NCBI RefSeq assembly: GCF_013168275.1
Contig: NZ_AP019547.1
Coordinates: 930,001-994,000 of the forward strand
Origin: Candidatus Nitrotoga sp. AM1P
GTDB lineage: Bacteria > Pseudomonadota > Gammaproteobacteria > Burkholderiales > Gallionellaceae
Reading direction: 5' to 3'
DNA: 64,000 nt
How positions within the stretch are numbered: position 1 is the first letter of the stretch; every line of letters starts with the position of its first letter. Of the stretch, positions 1 through 8,931 are shown piece by piece. A program made the position numbers and the translations under genes. A model generated the notes under the pieces. It was not told where the DNA came from. It did no database searches and was given only the letters and a program-made list of their open reading frames with translations.

Positions 1-146
1 TTTTATTATCATCCATGTAACTTTTTCCCTTCAAAATTGATACATGATTATGGCATAAGCCATCCGAGTCTAAACTAGAAAGACTCTGGTTAGATCAATT
101 TAAAATTTCCTGATTTAAAAACAGGATGACCATAACCGGCACGATC

Positions 147-656
147 TTAAACTACCTCTGTTACCTGACTTAGCAGTTCCAAAACTCCTTGAAAAGCTAT
201 GCCCACAGACTGCGTGCGAATTTCTGCACGGTTACCAGAGAGATGATGCAGGCACACAAAGCACTGTCCCTCCTTAATTCCCCAAGCAAACCACACTGTG
301 CCAACAGGCTTGTCCGACGTACCGCCTGCTGGCCCGGCAATGCCGCTGACCGCCAATGCCACCTGCGCATGGCTATAGTACAACGCGCCTGCTACCATTT
401 CGCGCACTACGGCCTCACTGACCGCGCCGTAACGTGTCAGAGTGTCTTGGGCAACACCCAGCATCTCGCGTTTAGCCTCATTTGAATAAGTGACAAAGCC
501 GCGCTCAAACCATTCGGAACTGCCCGCAATATCAGTAATGGCACTGGCCACCGCACCGCCCGTACATGACTCGGCTGTGGCCAACACAAGACCATGCGAC
601 TTTAGCGCACTGCCAATTTGGATTGCCATGTTTTCAATATCACGACTCACAAACAT
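147..656 (-). CDS. pncC: Nicotinamide-nucleotide amidohydrolase PncC (CinA C-terminal domain protein)
   Basis: A 169-residue protein consisting of only the CinA C-terminal domain. The family deamidates nicotinamide mononucleotide to nicotinate mononucleotide in the cytoplasmic pyridine nucleotide salvage cycle. Seen: the signature ATAESCTGG near residue 26, GSSEWFERGFVTYSNEAK near residue 45, and the glycine-rich VSGIAGPAGGTSDKPVGTV near residue 104, all typical of the family. Length matches stand-alone PncC proteins, which lack the N-terminal MoCF-like domain of full CinA. The ATG at 656 places the ESCTGG motif at the usual distance from the N terminus. It is transcribed away from the window start and is followed, on the same strand, by no other gene that can be seen here. 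Confidence 0.93.
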   Translation of the reverse strand: MFVSRDIENMAIQIGSALKSHGLVLATAESCTGGAVASAITDIAGSSEWFERGFVTYSNEAKREMLGVAQDTLTRYGAVSEAVVREMVAGALYYSHAQVALAVSGIAGPAGGTSDKPVGTVWFAWGIKEGQCFVCLHHLSGNRAEIRTQSVGIAFQGVLELLSQVTEVV

Positions 657-780
657 AATTTCATTGGCTTTTCATTTTCACGCTTGGACTAATCGCACGG
701 CAGGTTGACTATCGGTCATCTGGAAAACTCAGCTAATCTCAAATAAAAATATCCCAGCTGGGTGCGGAGATAGCAGCTTT

Positions 781-1974
781 TTATTTGTACATCCCTCGTG
801 CCAGATCGATCTGGATATCGCTTGCTGCTTCCAATCCGACCGCAATGCGCAACAAACCCTCACTAATACCCGCTGCATCTCTGGCCTCCTGAGTTATACG
901 GGCATGCGTGGTGGTGGCTGGGTGGGTTAATGTGGTCTTGGTGTCGCCCAAGTTAGCCGTGATTGAAATCATGCGCGTGCTATCGATAAGACGCCAAGCC
1001 TCTTCTCTGCCACCCTTTACTTCAAACGATACGATACCGCCACCAGCCTTCTGCTGCTTCATCGCCAGTTCATGTTGTGGATGCGACGGCAGACCGGGGT
1101 AATACACGCGCGCCACATTATCCTGCGCCTCCAGCCATTGCGCCACGGACAGCGCATTAGCGCTGTGCGCGTTCATACGAATCTTCAATGTCTCCATGCC
1201 TTTCAGAAATACCCATGCGTTGAATGCGCTCATAGTCGGCCCCGCCGTACGCAGAAACTGGTATATAGGTTCTATCACTTTCTTGTTGCCTAGCACCGCA
1301 CCTCCCAGTACACGCCCTTGGCCATCAAGATATTTAGTAGCGGAATGAATCACGATGTCCGCGCCTAAATCCAGCGGGCGCTGCAACGCGGGAGTGCAAA
1401 AACAATTGTCTACTGCCAGTAACACACCTTGCTGCTTCGCTACTGCCGCAATGCCTGCAATGTCGGATATTTCAGTAAGGGGATTGGACGGTGTCTCCAG
1501 AAAAAATAGCCGTGTGTTAGGTCGTACCGCAACTTCCCACTCGTTCACATCGGTGGCAGAAACAAAGGTCGTGTCCACACCAAACCGTTTAAAAATGGTA
1601 CCGAACAAATTTACCGTCGAGCCAAATATGCTGCGCGAAGCGACGATGTGATCCCCGCTTTTTAGCAAACCCATACAGCACGCCAAAATCGCCGACATAC
1701 CTGACGCCGTCGCCACACACTGCTCCGCGCCTTCCAGCGCGGCCAAACGCTCCTCAAACATGGTAACGGTAGGGTTGGTGAAACGCGAATAAATGTTGCC
1801 CGGCTCTGCGCCGATAAAGCGTGCAGCGGCTTGGGCCGCGCTATCGAACACGAAACTGGAAGTCAGAAACAGTGCTTCGCTATGTTCATTAAATTGGCTG
1901 CGTTTTGTGCCCGCGTGTACTGCGAGTGTTTCAAGCTGATAAGATTTTTCTGCGTGGTTAGATTGTTCTGGCAT
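781..1974 (-). CDS. metZ: O-succinylhomoserine sulfhydrylase MetZ
   Basis: A 397-residue PLP-dependent enzyme of the Cys/Met metabolism family. MetZ makes homocysteine directly from O-succinylhomoserine and sulfide in methionine synthesis. Seen: NIYSRFTNPTV near residue 60, GAEQCVATASGMSAI, the aspartate of LAVDNCFCTP, and the PLP lysine in VIHSATKYLDGQGRVLGG. Length is normal. The start at ATG 1974 has a strong ribosome site (GAGGGAG read on the minus strand, 1981-1987). The leader carries a SAM-II-type riboswitch and an intrinsic terminator, which is strong independent support for a methionine-pathway role. Related cystathionine gamma-synthases or O-acetylhomoserine sulfhydrylases cannot be excluded by eye, but the sequence reads most like proteobacterial MetZ. 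Confidence 0.92.
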   Translation of the reverse strand: MPEQSNHAEKSYQLETLAVHAGTKRSQFNEHSEALFLTSSFVFDSAAQAAARFIGAEPGNIYSRFTNPTVTMFEERLAALEGAEQCVATASGMSAILACCMGLLKSGDHIVASRSIFGSTVNLFGTIFKRFGVDTTFVSATDVNEWEVAVRPNTRLFFLETPSNPLTEISDIAGIAAVAKQQGVLLAVDNCFCTPALQRPLDLGADIVIHSATKYLDGQGRVLGGAVLGNKKVIEPIYQFLRTAGPTMSAFNAWVFLKGMETLKIRMNAHSANALSVAQWLEAQDNVARVYYPGLPSHPQHELAMKQQKAGGGIVSFEVKGGREEAWRLIDSTRMISITANLGDTKTTLTHPATTTHARITQEARDAAGISEGLLRIAVGLEAASDIQIDLARGMYK

Positions 1975-1992
1975 AACGTACTCCCTCGTGCA

Positions 1993-2027
1993 AAATAAAA
2001 AACCCGGATAGCTTAAGCTAAACCGGG
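1993..2027 (-). terminator. Intrinsic terminator in the metZ leader
   Basis: Read on the minus strand, CCCGG at 2027-2023 pairs with CCGGG at 2007-2003, with an inner TAGC-TTAA-GCTA stem-loop, and the hairpin is followed at once by TTTTTTATTTT. It lies between the SAM-II-like aptamer and the metZ ribosome site. This suggests premature termination as the regulatory output when SAM is bound. Confidence 0.8.
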
Positions 2028-2029
2028 CT

Positions 2030-2086
2030 TCACCCGCTTTAGCTGTATTTATAAAGCGCCCGCAAGCTGTTCCTCAAATCGGCGCG
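2030..2086 (-). ncRNA. SAM-II-type riboswitch upstream of metZ
   Basis: Read on the minus strand the leader starts CGCGCCGATTTGA, continues to CTTGCGGGCGC and then TATAAATACAGCTAAAGCGGG. The order and spacing match the SAM-II consensus as remembered: CGCGC-GAUUU, then UUGC, a GCGC closing strand, AUAAAU-AGCUAAA, and a terminal GGG. GCGCC at the 5' end can pair with GGCGC to form P1, and the 3' AGCUAAA-GGG tail supplies the pseudoknot strand. The predicted promoter starts transcription right at the aptamer's first base, and a terminator follows. SAM-II elements sit in front of methionine and SAM synthesis genes, best known from alphaproteobacteria. Confidence 0.85.
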
Positions 2087-2093
2087 TATGCAA

Positions 2094-2122
2094 AATTAAC
2101 ACTTGGTACACATCATTGTCAA
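2094..2122 (-). promoter_or_regulatory. Sigma-70-type promoter of metZ
   Basis: On the minus strand there is a perfect -35 TTGACA (2122-2117), a 17-base spacer and a weaker -10 TTAATT (2099-2094). The predicted start, about seven bases further on, falls at the first base of the riboswitch aptamer, which supports the assignment. Confidence 0.6.
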
Positions 2123-2382
2123 CATCCGACTGCCATGAGGCAAAGGGCATCTAGCGCAGGTGTAATGTATGGCAGCCGGCCTCAAGCATGAGTCTCGCGA
2201 AGTGCTGGGAGACAGGGCATTATTTCAGGTATTCTTTAAGGATAAGGTACGCTACACTAAAATGATAGAAAAATTACTTTATCATCGGCTATTGCACTTC
2301 GAATTTAAATCCACGCTACATCATCAGGATACAAATCCTTGCGGCGCTCGGAATGCGCGAATCAATCAACGGAGAAAATGTC

Positions 2383-3108
2383 ATGGCGGGTCATAGTAAA
2401 TGGGCAAATATTCAGCACCGCAAAGGTCGCCAGGATGAAAGGCGGGGCAAGATTTTTACACGCTTGATCAAGGAAATTACCGTGGCGGCCAGGCTGGGTG
2501 ATAGCGATCCGGCCAGTAATCCGCGCCTGCGATTAGCGATGGAAAAAGCCTATGACCAGAATATGCCGAAAGATAATGTGGAGCGCGCTATTAAACGCGG
2601 CAGCGGGGAACTGGAAGGTGTGGATTACCTTGAGCTGCGCTACGAAGGCTACGGCATCAATGGCGCCGCGGTGATGGTAGATTGCATGACCGATAATAAG
2701 ACACGCACCGTGGCCGATGTGCGCCATGCTTTCACAAAGCACGGCGGCAATCTCGGCACAGATGGTTCTGTGTCATTTCTATTTAAACATTGCGGGCAGA
2801 TGATTTTTGCACCGGGCACCGATGAAAATGCACTAATGGAAGTAGTGTTGGACGCGGGAGCAGAGGACGTAATGAGCAATGATGACGGCAGTATCGAAGT
2901 TATTACTGCACCCAATGATTTTATCGAAGTTAAGCAGCGCTTGGAAACCGCTGGCTTTAAGCCGGAAATGGCAGAAATAATTATGAAGCCTATTGTCGAA
3001 GTCATGTTTACGGGTGACGATGCAGTGCGCATGCAAAAACTATTAGACGCACTGGAAAACCTTGATGACATACAGGAAGTTTATACAACGGCCGTGATTG
3101 CGGAATGA
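2383..3108 (+). CDS. yebC: YebC/PmpR family regulatory or translation-associated protein
   Basis: A 241-residue protein starting [20 protein letters not shown], the hallmark N terminus of the YebC/TACO1 family. Members have been described as DNA-binding regulators and, more recently, as factors that relieve ribosome stalling. The family is cytoplasmic with three alpha/beta domains. The start at ATG 2383 is chosen over the in-frame ATG at 2353 because the family begins at this MAGHSKW motif and GGAGA lies eight bases upstream (2371-2375). It precedes ruvC by about 50 bases, the yebC-ruvCAB order common in proteobacteria, so co-transcription is likely. Confidence 0.95.
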   Translation: MAGHSKWANIQHRKGRQDERRGKIFTRLIKEITVAARLGDSDPASNPRLRLAMEKAYDQNMPKDNVERAIKRGSGELEGVDYLELRYEGYGINGAAVMVDCMTDNKTRTVADVRHAFTKHGGNLGTDGSVSFLFKHCGQMIFAPGTDENALMEVVLDAGAEDVMSNDDGSIEVITAPNDFIEVKQRLETAGFKPEMAEIIMKPIVEVMFTGDDAVRMQKLLDALENLDDIQEVYTTAVIAE

Positions 3109-3157
3109 ATGAAGAGAAAACAGGGATAAGGGGAACGGCTAAATTCTCTTTTCTCCG

Positions 3158-3694
3158 ATGACTCATTCTTCTCCCGCACGCATTTTAGGTATTGACCCAG
3201 GCCTGCGTATTACCGGGTTTGGCGTGCTGGACAAAGTGGGGCAAAAACTCATTTATGTCGCCAGCGGCTTTATTAAAACACCGGGTGGTGATTTGCCTGA
3301 GCGTCTTAAGGTCATTCTCAATTCATTACGTGAAGTGATTGAAATGCATCAGCCGCAGCTGGTGGCGATAGAAAAAGTATTCGTTAACGTCAATCCGCAA
3401 TCCACCCTGCTACTGGGGCAGGCGCGTGGTGCGGCGATTTGCGCTGCGGTACTGGCGAGCTTGCCAGTTGCGGAATACACTGCGTTGCAAGTGAAGCAGG
3501 CGGTGGTCGGTAATGGCCATGCGAAAAAGGAGCAGGTGCAAGATATGGTACAGCGATTGCTGGAATTGTCCGACTCCCCCAGCCCGGATGCGGCGGATGC
3601 GCTGGCGTGTGCGATTTGTCATGCGCACGCTGGTATGGGAATGGGCCAACTGGCGACCAAGGGCTTGCGCATGCGCAATGGCAGATTAAGTTAG
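3158..3694 (+). CDS. ruvC: Crossover junction endodeoxyribonuclease RuvC
   Basis: A 178-residue Holliday-junction resolvase, which cuts four-way junctions symmetrically after branch migration by RuvAB. Seen: the acidic catalytic residues in [15 protein letters not shown] near the N terminus, the glutamate of [15 protein letters not shown], and the C-terminal pair in [16 protein letters not shown], an RNase H-like arrangement. Length is normal. It is the first gene of a ruvC-ruvA-ruvB run, with a gap of about 106 bases before ruvA. Confidence 0.96.
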   Translation: MTHSSPARILGIDPGLRITGFGVLDKVGQKLIYVASGFIKTPGGDLPERLKVILNSLREVIEMHQPQLVAIEKVFVNVNPQSTLLLGQARGAAICAAVLASLPVAEYTALQVKQAVVGNGHAKKEQVQDMVQRLLELSDSPSPDAADALACAICHAHAGMGMGQLATKGLRMRNGRLS

Positions 3695-3800
3695 AAAGCA
3701 TGGTAACTTCTCCAGCCACGGATTAAACACGATTGTAATTTTTCTAATGCAATAATTATCGCATCTGCACAATTAGCCGAAAAGATTAACAAAGGAAAAC

Positions 3801-4379
3801 ATGATTGGGCGTTTGACAGGTAACTTGTTGGAAAAAAATCCACCGCAAATTTTGTTGGATGTTCAAGGCGTGGGATATGAGGTGAATGTGCCGATGAGCA
3901 CTTTCTATAACCTGCCTGTACTGCATGAACGTGTGGTTTTATATACCCAACTTATCGTTCGTGAAGATGCACACCTGCTCTATGGCTTTGCTTCTGAGGA
4001 CGAGCGCACAGCGTTTCGTCACTTGTTGAAAATTAGTGGCGTGGGGCCGAAGTTGGCGCTGTCGGTGCTGTCTGGTTTGAGCTTGAATGATCTTGCCATT
4101 GCCGTGGCAAGTAAAGAGGTAGGGCTATTAACCAGAATTCCAGGCGTTGGCAAAAAGACCGCCGAGCGGCTGTTGCTGGAATTGCAAGATAAATTCATCG
4201 TGTCCGTGTCGGATGGCGCAAGTGGTGTTGTGACGCCACATGGCAACGATATCACCAACGCGCTGTTGGCGTTAGGCTACAGCGGGAAGGAAGCGGATTG
4301 GGCAGCCAAACAATTGGCCGCAGATGCAACTGTATCGGACGGCATCCGCCAAGCACTTAAGCTATTATCCAAAGTATGA
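3801..4379 (+). CDS. ruvA: Holliday junction branch migration protein RuvA
   Basis: A 192-residue protein with the three RuvA domains: an N-terminal OB fold ([20 protein letters not shown]), a middle domain with two helix-hairpin-helix motifs ([18 protein letters not shown] and [19 protein letters not shown]), and a C-terminal RuvB-contact domain with the [16 protein letters not shown] helix. RuvA tetramers hold the junction while RuvB pumps DNA. An AAAGGA-like site precedes ATG 3801. The stop overlaps the ruvB start by four bases, indicating translational coupling. Confidence 0.96.
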   Translation: MIGRLTGNLLEKNPPQILLDVQGVGYEVNVPMSTFYNLPVLHERVVLYTQLIVREDAHLLYGFASEDERTAFRHLLKISGVGPKLALSVLSGLSLNDLAIAVASKEVGLLTRIPGVGKKTAERLLLELQDKFIVSVSDGASGVVTPHGNDITNALLALGYSGKEADWAAKQLAADATVSDGIRQALKLLSKV

Positions 4380-5437
4380 TCCAAAACGATAATCTAACTG
4401 CAGTTGATCGCATTATTTCTCCCGCTCCCGTCTCTTTGCAGGAGGAAATGCAGGAACGTGCATTACGCCCTAAACATCTGGACGAATATATTGGCCAGGA
4501 AAAAATACGAGGGCAGTTGGAAATTTTCATTGAAGCAGCTCGCAAACGCAAAGAGCCACTTGACCATGTCCTACTGTTCGGCCCGCCAGGGCTGGGCAAG
4601 ACGACTTTAGCGCATATCATCGCACGCGAGATGGGCGTCAACATGCGCCATACTTCCGGGCCAGTTTTAGAACGTGCCGGGGACCTCGCTGCCCTGTTAA
4701 CCAATCTCGAGCCGAACGATGTGCTGTTTATCGATGAAATCCATCGTCTGTCGCCGGTGGTGGAAGAAATCCTGTATCCCGCGCTGGAAGACTATCAGAT
4801 CGATATCATGATCGGCGAAGGCCCCGCAGCGCGCTCGGTGAAACTGGACTTGCCACCGTTCACTCTGGTTGGAGCAACCACTCGCGCCGGTATGTTGACC
4901 AACCCCCTGCGCGACCGTTTCGGTATCGTAGCGCGCCTGGAGTTTTACACCACCAGCGAATTACAGCGCATCGTGACGCGCTCTTCCGGTTTACTGGAAT
5001 TGCCAATCTCGCCCGATGGGGCTCTGGAAATTGCGAAACGTTCACGCGGTACGCCACGTATTGCAAATCGATTGCTACGCCGCGTGCGCGATTTTGCCGA
5101 AGTAAGGGCGCAAGGCGAAGCAACGCGCAACGTGGCAGATGCCGCGCTTACCATGCTCGACGTAGATATGCAGGGGTTGGACATGATGGACAGAAAACTA
5201 TTGTTGACCGTGATCGAAAAGTTTACCGGTGGCCCAGTGGGCGTAGACAATCTTGCCGCTGCCATCGGCGAAGAGCGCGATACCATTGAAGATGTGCTGG
5301 AACCTTATTTGATTCAACAGGGCTACTTGCAACGCACATCGCGCGGAAGGGTGGCGACCGCTAATGCCTACAAACATTTTGGACTAGCGCAGCCACGTAA
5401 TGCTAACAGCAAAGATTTATGGGAGGAGAGCAATTAG
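4376..5437 (+). CDS. ruvB: Holliday junction DNA helicase RuvB
   Basis: A 353-residue AAA+ motor. Seen: Walker [13 protein letters not shown], Walker [11 protein letters not shown], the sensor-1 region [11 protein letters not shown], the arginine-finger region NPLRDRFG, and the C-terminal winged helix ending [14 protein letters not shown]. The N-terminal stretch [13 protein letters not shown] is typical. ATG 4376 overlaps the ruvA stop (ATGA). It completes ruvCAB. The downstream flank is a rearrangement scar rather than a conserved neighbour gene. Confidence 0.97.
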   Translation: MIQNDNLTAVDRIISPAPVSLQEEMQERALRPKHLDEYIGQEKIRGQLEIFIEAARKRKEPLDHVLLFGPPGLGKTTLAHIIAREMGVNMRHTSGPVLERAGDLAALLTNLEPNDVLFIDEIHRLSPVVEEILYPALEDYQIDIMIGEGPAARSVKLDLPPFTLVGATTRAGMLTNPLRDRFGIVARLEFYTTSELQRIVTRSSGLLELPISPDGALEIAKRSRGTPRIANRLLRRVRDFAEVRAQGEATRNVADAALTMLDVDMQGLDMMDRKLLLTVIEKFTGGPVGVDNLAAAIGEERDTIEDVLEPYLIQQGYLQRTSRGRVATANAYKHFGLAQPRNANSKDLWEESN

Positions 5438-5520
5438 AAACAATGCATTGTCAATAATCTTTGCATTCGTTATTCCCGCACAGTTAAATTCAAACCTTGA
5501 ATATGCCAGCGAGGGACACA

Positions 5521-5850
5521 TCACAGCCAATACTCAAATCTGCGGGCTGCCCATCCCTTAATCCGGCTGACCAGTGAACGCTGCTCCCATGTTTCCTTGG
5601 TCATTTCGACTGAATTGCGGAGATCCTCGAAAAACGCATTTTTCATCGCAGTGCCGAACTCATCGCCAAAGACCACCACGTTGATTTCATTGTTGTGCAA
5701 AAAACTACGGGTATCAATATTGGTCGACCCTACCGTCAACCAAGCCTTGTCGAGCACGGCGGTCTTGGCATGCAAGACCGCAATTTGCAGTTGATAGATC
5801 TTGATCCCGCTGGCCAGCAATTTGCTGAAAAAGAATTTGCCGGCCTTAAT
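5521..5850 (-). pseudogene. Cardiolipin synthase, C-terminal fragment
   Basis: Only the last third of a phospholipase D-type cardiolipin synthase remains. Seen on the minus strand: AGKFFFSKLLASGIKIYQL, then an HKD motif (LHAKTAVLDKAWLTVGSTN with the downstream NIDTRSFLHNNEINVVV) and a C terminus ending FEYWL. Full enzymes carry two HKD motifs in about 400-480 residues; the first HKD and the membrane-spanning N terminus are absent. Similarity stops near 5850 and the frame hits a stop at 5869-5871. The only initiation codon in frame is a TTG at 5820 inside the domain. The fragment abuts a different headless gene on the other strand, so this is a deletion or recombination junction and the product is presumably inactive. 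Confidence 0.8.
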
Positions 5851-6298
5851 TTTGGAGTGGAGGTGTCCTTAACCCATGACTTAGGCTCTCATGATAGGGT
5901 CAAAGCTGCTTCACTTACCAATGGAATAGTTAGAGTCGATACCGAGCATAATGATGTTGCACGGATCATGCTTAAGAGCCATTATTTTTTTACACCAGAG
6001 AAGAAATTAATGGGAAAACAATGGGGATGTGGTCCTTTTGTCTCACTACAGCCTGGATCAGATCAAATAATTGAAGCTGTAGGCTTAGGGGTAATGTTGG
6101 GCTTTAAGCGAAATATCAAAGATGATAACGATACTAGCAGTTGGAATAGTTGGTATCGGAGCCGTTACCGATCCAAATGTAAAAGTACCCGGAGCTGGCA
6201 TTGCGAAAAATCAACCTCTTCCAACAGGCGAATCGGAGATTCGCTATAAAGAGATGAGTCAATGGGGTGTTCTGATACTAACTTCATTCAGTTTCTAA
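5836..6298 (+). pseudogene. Headless, frameshifted hypothetical protein fragment
   Basis: The plus-strand reading from about 5836 (GLNFGVEVSLTHDLGSHDR, later VARIMLKSHYFFTP, GCGPFVSLQPGSDQIIEAVG, VMLGFKR) looks like a real protein. Around 6115-6150 the frame breaks, and sensible sequence resumes one frame over (GIGAVTDPNVKVPGAGIAKN to ILTSFSF, stop 6296-6298). The beta-rich, aromatic-ended C terminus recalls an envelope or porin-like hypothetical protein, but I cannot name the family. No start codon or signal peptide is present because the 5' part is replaced by the cardiolipin synthase fragment. An open frame beginning at 5695 runs through both and is not a genuine start. Confidence 0.6.
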
Positions 6299-6640
6299 AA
6301 TTAGGGTATACGGAATTTTGTGTAAACTGGGTTTGCAAATAACTCATTAAAATCCGTACATCAAACTGAATCAACGGGACAAAATGGAAGCACCCGTTTT
6401 ATTTCCCACCTTCAACCCTTCTCGACGGGCCTTGCAGGTGATAGTTCAACTGATGTCCCAACCGTCGATACCCGCTTTGCCACCTCAAATACCTTCAGCG
6501 CATCTACCTTAAGCAACCTCACTGTCTGCTCCCGAAACTATCGTACGTAAATTCTTTTGGATATCTGTTCCATCTTCGTCCCCATCGTCAGCATTTTAGA
6601 AACATTGGATTTTTTGCCAGCTTACCTCAATGCATTATGG
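6299..6640. other. Gene-free stretch before the peroxiredoxin
   Basis: About 340 bases with no recognisable gene, RNA or repeat on either strand. Together with the two broken genes just upstream it extends the decayed segment from ruvB to the peroxiredoxin promoter. Confidence 0.6.
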
Positions 6641-6669
6641 TTGACAGCTACCCTATCACTCGCTAAATT
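6641..6669 (+). promoter_or_regulatory. Sigma-70 promoter of the peroxiredoxin gene
   Basis: A perfect -35 TTGACA (6641-6646), a 17-base spacer and -10 TAAATT (6664-6669). The gene's ATG is at 6708 with AAGGA at 6696-6700, leaving a short leader. Confidence 0.65.
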
Positions 6670-6707
6670 CCATACCTTGGCAATTCAGTCAACAAAAGGA
6701 AAAAATC

Positions 6708-7310
6708 ATGGCTGTTCTCGTCGGTAAGCTTGCCCCCGATTTTACTGCTGCTGCGGTGATGGGTAATAATGAAATAAACGAAACTTTTAATTTAAATAGC
6801 TACTTGGACGGCAAGTATGGTGTGGTGTTCTTTTACCCACTGGACTTTACTTTCGTTTGTCCTTCCGAATTGATTGCATTCGATCATCGTCTAAACGACT
6901 TCAAGGAACGTCAAACAGAAGTAATCGGCATTTCCATTGATTCCCAGTTCACACATCTGGCTTGGAAAAATACGCCCGTTAATATGGGCGGCATCGGTCA
7001 GGTGCGCTACCCGCTCGTGGCCGATATTAAACACGACATTTGCCGTGCGTATGACGTTGAACACAAGGATGGCGTAGCTTTCCGCGGTTCGTTCCTGATA
7101 GACCGGGGCGGTATGGTACGCCATCAAGTGGTGAACGATTTACCGCTGGGTCGCGACATTGATGAGATGCTGCGTATGGTAGACGCATTGCAATTTCACG
7201 AGGAGCATGGTGAAGTTTGTCCCGCTGGCTGGAGCAAGGGTAAAGCTGGAATGGATGCCTCTTCTGAGGGTGTGGCGAAGTACTTGACCGAGCACGCTGA
7301 AAAGTTATAA
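6708..7310 (+). CDS. 2-Cys peroxiredoxin (AhpC/TSA family)
   Basis: A 200-residue thiol peroxidase that reduces hydrogen peroxide and organic hydroperoxides. Seen: the peroxidatic cysteine at residue 51 in FTFVCPSE, the conserved arginine region RGSFLIDRGG, and the resolving cysteine at residue 171 in HGEVCPAGW. This is the typical dimeric 2-Cys (Prx1/AhpC) pattern. No AhpF partner is adjacent, so the electron donor may be thioredoxin or another reductase elsewhere. It is a single-gene unit with its own promoter and a strong terminator. Confidence 0.93.
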   Translation: MAVLVGKLAPDFTAAAVMGNNEINETFNLNSYLDGKYGVVFFYPLDFTFVCPSELIAFDHRLNDFKERQTEVIGISIDSQFTHLAWKNTPVNMGGIGQVRYPLVADIKHDICRAYDVEHKDGVAFRGSFLIDRGGMVRHQVVNDLPLGRDIDEMLRMVDALQFHEEHGEVCPAGWSKGKAGMDASSEGVAKYLTEHAEKL

Positions 7311-7331
7311 ACACTTATTTTAAAGTTACGC

Positions 7332-7355
7332 AAAGGCTCCCTCGGGAGCCTTTTT
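7332..7355 (+). terminator. Intrinsic terminator after the peroxiredoxin gene
   Basis: GGCTCC at 7335-7340 pairs with GGAGCC at 7345-7350 around a CTCG loop, followed by TTTTT. It sits 20 bases after the stop codon. Confidence 0.9.
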
Positions 7356-7422
7356 ATTGATCTCAATCGCAGCCAAGGACTGCTACAATTCGACCACTCT
7401 GTTACGATTTTGCAAGGCACTT

Positions 7423-8853
7423 ATGTTGATTTGGCTCGTGATTTTGTATTTGATGATTTCTATCGGAATTGGCTTGTATGCCGCCACGCGCGTACATAAT
7501 GTCAAAGATTATGTAATGGCTGGCCGGCACTTGCCGCTGTATGTTGTAACTGCCACCGTGTTTGCTACCTGGTTTGGTGCGGAAACGGTATTGGGAATAT
7601 CCACAAAGTTCGTCCAACAAGGCTTGAGAGGAATAGTTGAAGATCCTTTCGGTGCCAGCATGTGCCTGATTTTGGTGGGGATATTCTTCGCCGCCAAGCT
7701 CTATAGAATGAATCTGATTACCATCGGCGACTATTACCGGAAACGCTACGACCGCTCGGTGGAGGTACTTACCAGCCTGGCTATTATCGCTTCATACTTG
7801 GGCTGGGTATCCGCGCAAATTACAGCGCTGGGCCTGGTGTTTTCCTTTATCACCCAAGGTGCGCTTTCACCCAGCGAAGGTATGGTGGTTGGCGCTGGTA
7901 TCGTGCTGGTTTACACCTTGTTTGGCGGCATGTGGTCGGTGGCGTTGACCGATGCTTTCCAAATGACGATTATCGTTGTCGGCATGTTGTACCTGGCTTG
8001 GCTGCTGTCCGGTGTAGCAGGGGGGGCAGGAATGGTCATAGACCATGCCGCACATGCCAACAAGCTAATTTTCTGGCCACAGCTTGAAACCAAAGATGTG
8101 CTCGCATTCATCGGCGCAGCGGTAACCATGATGCTAGGCTCCATTCCACAGCAGGACGTATTCCAGCGTGTGATGTCCGCAAAAAATGAAAAAACAGCCG
8201 TACACGGTGCGCTACTCGGTGGCGTTCTGTATTTTCTGTTCGCCTTCATTCCCATTTTTCTGGCTTATTCCGCCACGTTGATCGATCCCATAATGGTCGC
8301 CACATTGATCGACGAAAATGCGCAGTTGATTTTGCCGACGCTGATCATGAACCACACGCCGGTGTTTGCGCAGGTAATGTTCTTTGGCGCACTGCTTGCC
8401 GCTATTATGAGCACTGCCAGCGGCACTTTACTGGCACCGTCAGTGACTTTTACCGAAAACATCCTGAAAGACATTATCGGCCACCAGAGTGATCGACATT
8501 TTTTGTGGACTATGCGCATGGTCGTTGTATGCTTCACCGTGGCCGTTACCTTGTTTGCGCTAAAATCTACATCAAGTATCTATTCGATGGTGGGGAACGC
8601 CTACAAGGTGACTTTAGTGGCAGCGTTCATTCCGCTGGTGTGCGGGTTGTACTGGAAGCGGGCGAACACGCAAGGAGCGTTGTTTGCAATTGCCGCGGGC
8701 CTATCTTCCTGGTTATTGCTTGAAATTTTTAATCCTGAAGGGCTGTGGCCACCGCAACTAGCGGGCTTACTGATGAGTGCAACAGGCATGTTGGTCGGCT
8801 CGCTGCTGCCGGATTTGAAGCGCCGCCGCCAGGCTGTTCATCAAATTGAATAG
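7423..8853 (+). CDS. Sodium:solute symporter family protein
   Basis: A 476-residue, very hydrophobic inner-membrane protein of the sodium:solute symporter (SSS) family, with about 13 expected membrane helices. Seen: LVILYLMISIGIGLYAATRV at the N terminus, DYVMAGRHLPLYVV, the gating region ATWFGAETVLG, ITIGDYYRKRYDR, and SIPQQDVFQRVMSAKNE, all characteristic SSS positions. The substrate cannot be deduced; relatives carry proline, pantothenate or organic acids. ATG 7423 is chosen because the first membrane helix begins at once and AAGG lies a few bases upstream. An in-frame TTG at 7357 would add 22 residues running back to the preceding terminator. Confidence 0.85.
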   Translation: MLIWLVILYLMISIGIGLYAATRVHNVKDYVMAGRHLPLYVVTATVFATWFGAETVLGISTKFVQQGLRGIVEDPFGASMCLILVGIFFAAKLYRMNLITIGDYYRKRYDRSVEVLTSLAIIASYLGWVSAQITALGLVFSFITQGALSPSEGMVVGAGIVLVYTLFGGMWSVALTDAFQMTIIVVGMLYLAWLLSGVAGGAGMVIDHAAHANKLIFWPQLETKDVLAFIGAAVTMMLGSIPQQDVFQRVMSAKNEKTAVHGALLGGVLYFLFAFIPIFLAYSATLIDPIMVATLIDENAQLILPTLIMNHTPVFAQVMFFGALLAAIMSTASGTLLAPSVTFTENILKDIIGHQSDRHFLWTMRMVVVCFTVAVTLFALKSTSSIYSMVGNAYKVTLVAAFIPLVCGLYWKRANTQGALFAIAAGLSSWLLLEIFNPEGLWPPQLAGLLMSATGMLVGSLLPDLKRRRQAVHQIE

Positions 8854-8873
8854 CAGACATGGCCGTCATACTA

Positions 8874-8891
8874 CTGTCACAATTCTGTCAT
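8874..8891 (+). promoter_or_regulatory. Pho box (PhoB operator)
   Basis: CTGTCACAATTCTGTCAT contains two CTGTCA-type heptamers separated by four bases, the canonical PhoB-binding arrangement of 11-base periodicity. It lies about 40 bases upstream of phoB, indicating phosphate-starvation control and autoregulation of phoBR. Confidence 0.88.
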
Positions 8892-8931
8892 ACCATCGCA
8901 AGTTGTTTGTCATGTGAACAACGGAGAAATA

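Noticed and set aside
5695..6249. Plus-strand open frame as one 184-residue gene
   Set aside because: Its first third is antisense to the cardiolipin synthase fragment and its last part is out of frame with the plausible protein, so it only happens to stay open across a junction.
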